32,380 nt of DNA from an uncultured Clostridia bacterium (GTDB lineage Bacteria; Bacillota; Clostridia; TANB77; CAG-508). Every line of letters begins with the position of its first letter. The first letter of the stretch is position 1. A program made the position numbers and the translations under genes. Location of the stretch: positions 1 to 32,380 of the forward strand of contig CAKPLQ010000015.1 of assembly GCA_934167685.1 (NCBI GenBank). Direction: 5' to 3'. The notes beneath the pieces were generated by a model that worked only from the letters and a program-made list of their open reading frames with translations, ran no database searches and was not told the DNA's origin. Below are positions 8,144-14,759 of this stretch, in pieces.

Positions 8144-9316
8144 TTGGACAATTTGGGAATAATAGAATTGTATGAGAAAAATGGAAAAAATAGCGGTTTA
8201 AAAGAATTTCAAGAAAAAACTGATTCAACACTAAGAGTAGAAGCAAAAAGAAAAAAGACAGCTAAAGATACAGAATGGTTGGATGTAATAGAACAAACTA
8301 TTCCATATCTTGATAATATCTTTAGAAAACCTAATAGATTTATTGTAAATGAAGAAGAGATAGTAAAAATAGAACAAACTAAAAAAGTAACTGTAGAAAC
8401 AATAAAACATTTATCTAAAAATACAAATCTAATACAAACTATAGATGAAAAAACAGGAGATGTTACACCATCTAAACTTTTAAATGTTAGAAAAGAAGAA
8501 AGTTATAATACATATGAAAATAGATTGATATATACATTAGTACAAAATACAAGATTATTTATAAAAAGAAAAACAGATGAATTAATGAAGAGTATTAATT
8601 CGGAAAATGAACAGGATGACAATGAAAAAGACAGTACAAAATTAGAATATAATGCAACATCAGAAGTGAAAGACGAAAAAGTAAGTGTTCAAGTAGAACT
8701 AAGCTCAGAATTAAATCCTAATGGAGATGAATCACAAGACAAGAATAAACAAATATTAGACAGAATAGAAGAAATAAAAAGAAAAATTGATGTGGTAACA
8801 AATTCAGAACCATATAAGGTTATAGATAAATTGCATATAACATTAGTTAGAGAACCAATTAGAAAAACTAATGTAGTACTAAAAAATGTAAACTTTCAAT
8901 ATGCAATGAAATTGTGGTCATATTTAAGAGAAAATTTTGATGAAACAGAATTGGAAGAGACAGAAGAAAATAAAAATTATATGGATCAAGGAGAATTAAA
9001 ACAATTTATAGATGAAACATTTTTACTGCAATATTTAGCGATGAAAACAATGGATGAAGACAGAAAAGAAAATGAAGCAACATATCAAGAATTAAAAGAA
9101 AAATTAGTGGAACAAATGCTAGAAAAAATGATTGATATGGAAGATGACGAATCTGAAAATATAAATGGAAAAAGTGATGCAGAACAACAATTAATACAAA
9201 TGATTTCAGAAAAATATGAAGTGATAAAATATAAAAAGACTGAAATAATAAAAGAAATTCAGCAAATATTTAAAAAATATATTGAAAAATATGAAGAACA
9301 AGTAGAGAAAAGGTGA
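8144..9316 (+). CDS. DUF2357 (McrC-like N-terminal) protein lacking a visible nuclease domain
   Basis: A 390-residue protein beginning at TTG 8144, supported by AGGAGG at 8131-8136. Motifs of DUF2357 are present: KPNRFIVNEEE (about 61-71), PSKLLNVRKEE followed by YENRLIYTL (about 110-133), and REPIRKTNV with KLWSYL (about 237-262). In family members known to pair with McrB-type ATPases, a PD-(D/E)xK nuclease commonly follows. Here the C-terminus (about 265-390) is acidic, charged helix or coiled coil and I find no PD-(D/E)xK-like motif. It is probably the functional partner of the ATPase just upstream, coupling it to another target. A nuclease encoded elsewhere cannot be excluded. Confidence 0.82.
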   Translation: MDNLGIIELYEKNGKNSGLKEFQEKTDSTLRVEAKRKKTAKDTEWLDVIEQTIPYLDNIFRKPNRFIVNEEEIVKIEQTKKVTVETIKHLSKNTNLIQTIDEKTGDVTPSKLLNVRKEESYNTYENRLIYTLVQNTRLFIKRKTDELMKSINSENEQDDNEKDSTKLEYNATSEVKDEKVSVQVELSSELNPNGDESQDKNKQILDRIEEIKRKIDVVTNSEPYKVIDKLHITLVREPIRKTNVVLKNVNFQYAMKLWSYLRENFDETELEETEENKNYMDQGELKQFIDETFLLQYLAMKTMDEDRKENEATYQELKEKLVEQMLEKMIDMEDDESENINGKSDAEQQLIQMISEKYEVIKYKKTEIIKEIQQIFKKYIEKYEEQVEKR

Positions 9317-9324
9317 AGAAACAA

Positions 9325-9882
9325 ATGTTAAATAAAATAAAAGAAATAAAAGAAAGCCCAAAAATGAGGTTTATAGGAAATATACTATATATTTTATTAT
9401 TTATAATAGTTGTGTTGATGCTTGTTGCAGTTCTTTTGCAAAGAACAACAAATAACAGTGTATCAATAGGCGGATATAGAATGTTTGCTGTTGCTACAGG
9501 AAGTATGATTCCTGTTTACAATGTAGGAGATGTTTTAATATCTAAAGAAATAGATGCAAAAAGCCTAAAAGTTGGAGACGATATTGTATACGAAGGAGAA
9601 AAAGGGTCTTTTAAAAACAAATTTGTAACTCATAGAATAATATCAATAGAAGAAAATGAAAATGGTGGATACAAGATAATAACCAAAGGAGTTGCAAATC
9701 AAGAAGCAGACCCAGAGATAAGTGAAACACAAGTATATGGAAAAATAGTATACAAAATAAAAACATTAAGTTTCTTTAATAAAATGATGAAAAATATGTA
9801 TATATTTTATTTTATAATTTTTATACCAGCAGCTATAATTATTTATAAGATATTTAAAGGATTATTTGAAAAGGAAGAATAA
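9325..9882 (+). CDS. Signal peptidase I, ER/SipW type (variant active site)
   Basis: A 185-residue membrane peptidase with helix 1 at about 18-38 and helix 2 near the C-terminus (about 157-177). Ser60 in ATGSMIPV and His103 in THRI are present. In the third box (KGVANQEADP) the usual first Asp is Val123, while Asp129 remains, so it may still be active. ATG 9325 is preferred to the GTG at 9313 (which would overlap the preceding gene by 4 bp), because AGGTGAAG at 9311-9318 is a usable ribosome site for the ATG but not for the GTG. It overlaps the next gene by one base (TAATG), pairing it with the fibre-like protein that follows as probable substrate. Confidence 0.85.
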   Translation: MLNKIKEIKESPKMRFIGNILYILLFIIVVLMLVAVLLQRTTNNSVSIGGYRMFAVATGSMIPVYNVGDVLISKEIDAKSLKVGDDIVYEGEKGSFKNKFVTHRIISIEENENGGYKIITKGVANQEADPEISETQVYGKIVYKIKTLSFFNKMMKNMYIFYFIIFIPAAIIIYKIFKGLFEKEE

Positions 9883-10475
9883 TGGAAAAGATAGTAAAAA
9901 TAATAAAAAAAGTAAAAATAAGAAATATATTAATATTAATTTTGCTGATTATTTTTAATACATACGCATGGTTTATATATGCAACTAGAGTAGCAACAGA
10001 TATATCAGTACACATAGCTTCTTGGAATGTAGAGTTTGCTACAGGTGAAGATGAAACAACAACTAACATTTTAGTTCAAGTAGATAGAGCTTATCCAGGA
10101 ATGGAAAATTATTTGAAGGAAATAACAGTAAAAAATAAGGGCGAAATGAAAGCAAAATTGGATTACAAAATAAAATCATTAAAAGTTATGGATGATAAGT
10201 ATGTTGTTGGAGAAAACACAACTGATGAAGAATTAAAGAATAAAATAGAAACAGAATATCCATTTAAAATAAATATTACTAAAGATGATAGTGAGCTATC
10301 TCAAGGAATAGGAGATGGAAAATTTTCTATAAGTGTTGAATGGTCATATGAATCTGGAGATGATGAAAAAGATACATTATGGGGAAATAAAGCATATGAA
10401 TATTATAAAACAAACCCGGATAAAAAGAGTATTGAAATACAATTAGAATTAGTAGCAAAACAAATAACAGACTAA
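9882..10475 (+). CDS. TasA/camelysin-like secreted fibre protein
   Basis: A 197-residue protein with a basic N-terminus, a leader helix (about 15-31) and the characteristic NTYAWFIYATR leader end, then ISVHIASWNVEF. TYAWF followed by a xxIAxWN(V/I) block is typical of clostridial SipW-dependent-type secreted proteins. The body is beta-rich (MKAKLDYKIKSL, KFSISVEWSYE) and ends in VAKQITD. It is translationally coupled to the signal peptidase before it. It converges on the minus-strand gene 10472-11071; the two stop codons overlap and both tails are encoded by one palindrome. Confidence 0.75.
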   Translation: MEKIVKIIKKVKIRNILILILLIIFNTYAWFIYATRVATDISVHIASWNVEFATGEDETTTNILVQVDRAYPGMENYLKEITVKNKGEMKAKLDYKIKSLKVMDDKYVVGENTTDEELKNKIETEYPFKINITKDDSELSQGIGDGKFSISVEWSYESGDDEKDTLWGNKAYEYYKTNPDKKSIEIQLELVAKQITD

Positions 10476-10492
10476 GGAATGTCTGTTATTTG
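10461..10492. terminator. Perfect 12-bp palindrome at the convergent gene ends, probable bidirectional terminator
   Basis: CAAATAACAGAC (10461-10472) is perfectly complementary to GTCTGTTATTTG (10481-10492) across an 8-nt loop. It lies inside both coding ends, so both proteins finish with a QITD motif. A hairpin would form in either transcript; there is no long T run, so termination strength is uncertain. Confidence 0.55.
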
Positions 10493-11071
10493 CGTAAATG
10501 AAATATTAACATGGAAAAGAGCTGGATTTTCAGAAGAAGTTGAAAGAGTATCTGCTGTGTTGTCCATAGTTTGAGAATCCGCATTATCATTCCACATTAT
10601 ATAAATTCGTATTTTCCTTGTTTTGATGCTACTTGAAAGCGGAATAATTTCTGATATTGGCTCATTATAGTTTTCAAATTCAACTTTTTCACCATCATTT
10701 ATTGAATAACCAGTTGCGACTAGATCTTTAACACTACTATTTTCGTCAGCACCAGAAGTTATTTCATATTTAAAAGAAACGTCGGCATCAGAAAAGTCTA
10801 AATTTAAATCAAAATAACCTTCTACTGTTGGGGCAATAATATTACTTGAAATATGTTCAGTTCCAGGAAATACAGGAACAATTGAATTCGAAATATCGGT
10901 ATTATTTTTTATAGATAAATCATTTACCATAATGTTCCAACGAGCGATTGTTAAAGATGTGTTTCCATCAGCTGAAGTTAGATATTTTGCATATATTTGA
11001 ACAAATATAATAAATAAAATACCAAAACATAAACCTATTAAAAATAATATGAATTTTTTGTGATTTTTCAT
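10472..11071 (-). CDS. TasA/camelysin-like secreted fibre protein (convergent)
   Basis: A 199-residue protein on the minus strand. Its leader helix (about 6-26) ends in QIYAKYLTSADG and is followed by LTIARWNIMVND, the same leader-end plus IAxWN block as in the proteins at 2932 and 9882. The body is beta-rich (YFDLNLDFSDADVSFKYEI, RKIRIYIMWND) and ends FTQITDIP. An AGAGG ribosome site precedes the ATG at 11071. It is the only gene on this strand in the window and has its own candidate promoter, so it can be expressed separately from the facing operon. Likely exported and cut by one of the neighbouring SipW-type peptidases (inference). Confidence 0.75.
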   Translation of the reverse strand: MKNHKKFILFLIGLCFGILFIIFVQIYAKYLTSADGNTSLTIARWNIMVNDLSIKNNTDISNSIVPVFPGTEHISSNIIAPTVEGYFDLNLDFSDADVSFKYEITSGADENSSVKDLVATGYSINDGEKVEFENYNEPISEIIPLSSSIKTRKIRIYIMWNDNADSQTMDNTADTLSTSSENPALFHVNISFTQITDIP

Positions 11072-11098
11072 AATATACCTCTTTTGTATTTTTTTCTT

Positions 11099-11127
11099 AG
11101 TTTATCACAAATTATTTTATAAATCAA
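11099..11127 (-). promoter_or_regulatory. Candidate promoter for the minus-strand fibre gene
   Basis: Read on the minus strand: TTGATT (11127-11122), 17-nt spacer, TAAACT (11104-11099), about 28 nt before the ATG. The match is moderate. It sits in the 73-bp gap between divergent genes; I see no comparable plus-strand promoter for the gene at 11145. Confidence 0.4.
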
Positions 11128-11144
11128 GGAAGGAATGATACAAA

Positions 11145-11861
11145 TTGAAAAATAAAGAAGTAAATAAAGAAAAGATAAAATTGAATTCTGAAAAGATAAG
11201 AGAAAGAGATAGAAAAATAAGAGTAATAAAAGCAGGCTTACTTATGATGTTGGTGTTTTTAATAATAATATATTTCTTATTGCGAATAGTATATGAAACA
11301 GGTTATTTTACTGTATCATTAGACCCTAATTTTGCTAAGAAAAGTGGCTTAGTAATGTATGAACGACAAGAAACAAAAGAGGAAAGAAAAATTTTAAAAG
11401 CGACCAAAGTGGAATTTATGGATAATATATCTGTTAAGTGGTTACCAGAAAATTTACAAAATGAAGCTGAGGGAAGTCATAATGGAGATAATTATTTAGC
11501 ATATACATTTTATTTGGAAAATAAAGGAAGTGATACAATAAATTACTGGTATTCAATTATGATTGATGAAGTAATAAAAAATGTAGATAGAGCAATAAGA
11601 ATTATGGTATACAGAAATGATGAACAAAAAATATATGCTCAAGCAAATAGAACAACTGGAGAACCAGAAGAAGGTACAGAAAAATTTAAATCAGAAACAG
11701 AGATAGCATTAGAGAATAGACAAGGAATGAATCCAGGGGAAATAGATAAATTTACTGTTATAGTATATTTAGAGGGAGATGACCCAGAATGTGATGATTC
11801 TTTAATTGGAGGAGAAATGAAGATGCATATGGATATAACAGAAGAACATCCCGTAAATTGA
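11145..11861 (+). CDS. Membrane-leader beta protein with EGxDxEC C-terminal motif
   Basis: A 238-residue protein starting at TTG 11145 with AAGGAAGGA upstream (11127-11135); spacing is slightly long but no better in-frame start exists. A long basic N-terminus (about 1-26) precedes one membrane helix (about 28-47), then an extracellular beta region with AYTFYLENKGSDTINYWYSI. The end, VIVYLEGDDPECDDSLIGG, matches in layout the end of the next protein (VYMWIEGQDVDC then SG), suggesting a common C-terminal fold. Whether it is cleaved or stays anchored is unclear, because the leader lacks the TYAWF pattern. It could be an anchor or minor subunit for the protein at 12017 (inference). No terminator follows. 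Confidence 0.65.
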   Translation: MKNKEVNKEKIKLNSEKIRERDRKIRVIKAGLLMMLVFLIIIYFLLRIVYETGYFTVSLDPNFAKKSGLVMYERQETKEERKILKATKVEFMDNISVKWLPENLQNEAEGSHNGDNYLAYTFYLENKGSDTINYWYSIMIDEVIKNVDRAIRIMVYRNDEQKIYAQANRTTGEPEEGTEKFKSETEIALENRQGMNPGEIDKFTVIVYLEGDDPECDDSLIGGEMKMHMDITEEHPVN

Positions 11862-11865
11862 TAAA

Positions 11866-11913
11866 ATATTACAAAAATATTACAAAAGAACGAAATATTA
11901 CAATTATATTACA
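11866..11913. promoter_or_regulatory. Four ATATTACA direct repeats upstream of a strong promoter
   Basis: Exact ATATTACA copies at 11866-11873, 11877-11884, 11895-11902 and 11906-11913. Start-to-start distances are 11, 18 and 11 bp, i.e. two pairs each one helical turn apart, ending 15 bp before the -35 box at 11929. This layout is that of a direct-repeat operator for an OmpR/PhoB-type response regulator (the PhoP box has TTNACA-like repeats at about 11 bp). The regulator is not in the window. Confidence 0.5.
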
Positions 11914-11928
11914 TTTTTGCAAGATATA

Positions 11929-11957
11929 TTGACAGATTTCGTGAAATTATTTATACT
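11929..11957 (+). promoter_or_regulatory. Strong sigma-A promoter for the TYAWF protein gene
   Basis: Perfect TTGACA (11929-11934), 17-nt spacer, TATACT (11952-11957). Expected start near 11964, leaving a leader of about 50 nt with GAGAGGG before ATG 12017. It is the closest match to consensus in the window and suggests high expression. Confidence 0.85.
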
Positions 11958-12016
11958 TATTGCATAATGAAAATAAAAAAATAGTTCAATATTTTGGACG
12001 GAAGAGAGGGTAAAAA

Positions 12017-13075
12017 ATGAGTAAAAATCAAAAGAAAAAAAACAATTTAAAATTATCAATACTATTATTAATTTTATTATTATTAGTATTAATTGCTTCA
12101 ACTTATGCATGGTTCACTGCAAACCAAACTGTAACAGTAGATTCAGTAGATGTACATATTGAGGCACAAAATGGTTTGCAAATTTCAACAAATGCAACAG
12201 ATTGGAAATCATTAATTGAAAATGCAGATATTACTACAAATGCTTATACAGGTAATAAAAACCAATTGCCTACATCAATGGAACCAGTATCAACTGTTGG
12301 AGACATAGACGATACAACAGGATTTATGAAAATGTATTATGGAAAAGTAGAATCAGATGAAACAGATGGTTTTGATAAATTAACTGCAACAGCAGAAGCA
12401 GAACCAGTAGCAGATGAAAAAACAACTCCAAAATTTGTATCATTTGATGTATTTTTAAGAGTTAATAGTGATACAAAATTAAAAATGACTTCAGGTTCAA
12501 AAGTTGTAATGAAAAATGGAAGTACTGATAAAGGTATAAAACAAGCTTCACGTGTTGCTTTCTGTATAGAAGGAAACACACCAGCAGGTTCTGATGTTGC
12601 AACAATAACAGGATTAAAAGGAGCTAAATCATTCTCAGATCCAGCTAAAACAGTTTACATTTGGGAACCAAATGCTAACTTACATACAGCAGCTGCTGTA
12701 GCACATGCAAAAGATAATTACAATATAACAACAACAACAGGGGGAACAAAAACTGATATAGTTACATATGCTGGTATAAAACAAGCATTTGCTACAAAAA
12801 CTTTATTAAAAGATACATATACAGCTGGAGATAATTTCTCAACAATAACACCTGATTATGTAACACTTGCAAATGCTAATGGAGAGATGTTGAATGCAGA
12901 TGGTTCAGAAGGAACAGAAGAAAAGCCTGCGGAACAAAAAATATTTCCATTAACTGCAGGAATTACAAAAGTAAGAGTATATATGTGGATAGAAGGACAA
13001 GATGTTGACTGCGAAAATACAGCATCAGGAACAGACATTTCATATAATTTACAATTCACAATTGATAATAATTAG
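12017..13075 (+). CDS. Major secreted TYAWF-type protein, probable fibre subunit
   Basis: A 352-residue protein with a basic N-terminus, leader helix (about 11-28) and ASTYAWFTANQTV at the leader end (TYAWF 29-33), the hallmark of clostridial SipW-dependent-type secreted proteins. The mature part is Thr/Ala/Asp rich and beta-like (KFVSFDVFLRVNSDTKLKM) and ends with the WIEGQDVDCENTASG block and a final beta strand LQFTIDNN. Two cysteines (CIEGN and VDCEN) could form a disulfide. Its own strong promoter, upstream repeats and a tight terminator make it an individually controlled, probably abundant product. It uses more T-ending codons (GCT, ACT, GTT) than its neighbours, consistent with high expression. 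A signal peptidase for it may come from any of the three intact copies nearby. Confidence 0.8.
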   Translation: MSKNQKKKNNLKLSILLLILLLLVLIASTYAWFTANQTVTVDSVDVHIEAQNGLQISTNATDWKSLIENADITTNAYTGNKNQLPTSMEPVSTVGDIDDTTGFMKMYYGKVESDETDGFDKLTATAEAEPVADEKTTPKFVSFDVFLRVNSDTKLKMTSGSKVVMKNGSTDKGIKQASRVAFCIEGNTPAGSDVATITGLKGAKSFSDPAKTVYIWEPNANLHTAAAVAHAKDNYNITTTTGGTKTDIVTYAGIKQAFATKTLLKDTYTAGDNFSTITPDYVTLANANGEMLNADGSEGTEEKPAEQKIFPLTAGITKVRVYMWIEGQDVDCENTASGTDISYNLQFTIDNN

Positions 13076-13102
13076 AACAGTTAAAAAACTGTTCTTTTTT
13101 TT
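13075..13102 (+). terminator. Rho-independent terminator
   Basis: GAACAGTT (13075-13082), loop AAAA, AACTGTTC (13087-13094), then eight T. It begins at the last base of the stop codon of the gene ending at 13075. Confidence 0.92.
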
Positions 13103-13137
13103 CATATAACATGGACTTTTTTTCTTAGATATGATAA

Positions 13138-13143
13138 TATAAT
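13138..13143 (+). promoter_or_regulatory. -10 box, possible promoter of the giant-protein operon
   Basis: A perfect TATAAT 27 nt before ATG 13170 and after the preceding terminator, so transcription of the next operon must start about here. The only -35-like element, TGGACT (13112-13117), is 20 nt away, which is too far for a standard promoter. Confidence 0.35.
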
Positions 13144-13169
13144 TTATAGAATAGTGGAGGAAAAAGTGG

Positions 13170-14744
13170 ATGAGAAATTCTAAGAAAAAAACAGATGAAA
13201 TAATAGAAAAGATAGAAGCAGAAAAAGAAGTTTTAAAGACAATGCCTAAAAACAATCCCAAAAATATTGCTAAGTATTTAGACAAAATAGAACAACTAAA
13301 AAAAGAATATAACAATTTACTTGACAAAACTGTAAAAGAGATGCAAAAAAGGTATGAAATAGCAATAGATGTGCAAAGTGACAAAGAAATAGAAAAAAAA
13401 GAAGTTGAATTAGACAGGATATCTAAAATATTAATAATATTAAATGATATGCAAACATCTTATGAAAAAATGGGATTAGACAAAATAATATATAAAATAG
13501 ATAAATACTACAAAGGCAATTTAGAAGAAATTAATGAGCTAATAGATTTGGCAATAAAAAAGTTCGAAGAAGTGGGTATAACCCTAAAATTAGCAGACTT
13601 TAATTATAGTATATTTGTAGAGCAATATATGAAGACTTTTTTTGAAGAAAGAAATAACGGAAATGTAAAATCAACAAAAATAAAAGAAAAGTTTGAAGAA
13701 GTATATTGGGAATGTTCAGACATTATAGTACATATAGAACTAAATTTAAGAAATATTTATCTAAATAATAAAGCTAATATAGATAAATATTTTGAAAAAG
13801 AAAAAAACAATATATTAAAACAATATGAAAAAACAAGAGAAGATATAAAAGGACTATATTTAGAAATAAAAAAACAAAGAGACGAAAAAAGTGCACAAGA
13901 CAGAAAACAACTATTAGACAAGTTTTTAGAAGGGGTATATGTAGCACAAAATTTTGAGGAAGAAATTATAAATAGTAATTACGAAAAGATTCTATCAACA
14001 AATAATTGTGAAAGAAACCAAGAACTTCAAAAAGGAATATTAGAATTTTTAAATAGCTTATATGAATACAAAAATTATCTTAAATATGAATTTGTAATAA
14101 ATGATATGAAAAAAATTTTTCAGGCCAAAGAAAAATATAAAAATTCATATAAAGAAGCAAAAAAGAAAGTAGAAACATTAGAAAAACAAATAAAAAAAAT
14201 CAACAAAAAAAGTTTAAGAAAAGGAATATTTAGAAAAGCCAAAAAAGAAGTAAAACAAACAGCAGAGCAAAAGCAATTAATAGCTGACATTAGAAGTGCA
14301 TATAAAGAATTAGAATTAGATAAGTTCTATAATCAAATTTATTTAAATGTAAAAAACGATTCAACAGTATATGAGATTTTAGAATTAGCTAATTCATATT
14401 ATGTATATCTAACAAAATGCATAATAGAAAATAATAGTACAATAAGTCAAGAACAAATAGACAAAATGATAACAGAGTTGGACGAATTTTTAAAGAATCC
14501 ATATAACAATATCATTAACAATATAACAATATTAGAAGAAAATGATATTGCAATGATAATAAAAGACAGATATAAATTATTAAATTTTAATGTAGACAAA
14601 GAAGACTTTAATGAGAAAAAAATCAATAATTTAATATCATTACTAGAAAATATTGTTATAGCATATAACATGAAAAAGATTGATTTGGATATACACGAAA
14701 TAGAAGAAATTTTGGAAATAAAACAAGCGTTAAAGATACAATAA
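13170..14744 (+). CDS. Hypothetical large coiled-coil protein
   Basis: A 524-residue soluble protein dominated by Lys/Glu-rich helices with heptad character: about 1-75, 205-250 and especially 320-375, the last followed by a basic cluster around SLRKGIFRKAKKEVK. The segments between (about 80-200 and 390-524) look helical and globular. I see no signal peptide, no membrane segment and no catalytic motif. GGAGG at 13156-13160 supports ATG 13170. It lies 15 nt before the giant surface protein, so it is co-expressed with it and may assist its handling or membrane delivery; this rests on context. It parallels the helical protein at 5589 in being the cytoplasmic member of a fibre gene set. Confidence 0.72.
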   Translation: MRNSKKKTDEIIEKIEAEKEVLKTMPKNNPKNIAKYLDKIEQLKKEYNNLLDKTVKEMQKRYEIAIDVQSDKEIEKKEVELDRISKILIILNDMQTSYEKMGLDKIIYKIDKYYKGNLEEINELIDLAIKKFEEVGITLKLADFNYSIFVEQYMKTFFEERNNGNVKSTKIKEKFEEVYWECSDIIVHIELNLRNIYLNNKANIDKYFEKEKNNILKQYEKTREDIKGLYLEIKKQRDEKSAQDRKQLLDKFLEGVYVAQNFEEEIINSNYEKILSTNNCERNQELQKGILEFLNSLYEYKNYLKYEFVINDMKKIFQAKEKYKNSYKEAKKKVETLEKQIKKINKKSLRKGIFRKAKKEVKQTAEQKQLIADIRSAYKELELDKFYNQIYLNVKNDSTVYEILELANSYYVYLTKCIIENNSTISQEQIDKMITELDEFLKNPYNNIINNITILEENDIAMIIKDRYKLLNFNVDKEDFNEKKINNLISLLENIVIAYNMKKIDLDIHEIEEILEIKQALKIQ

Positions 14745-14759
14745 AACTGGAGAGTTCAG

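Noticed and set aside
6599..9316. Classical McrBC restriction system
   Set aside because: No DNA-binding domain is seen on the ATPase, which has a membrane helix instead, and no nuclease motif is visible in the partner.
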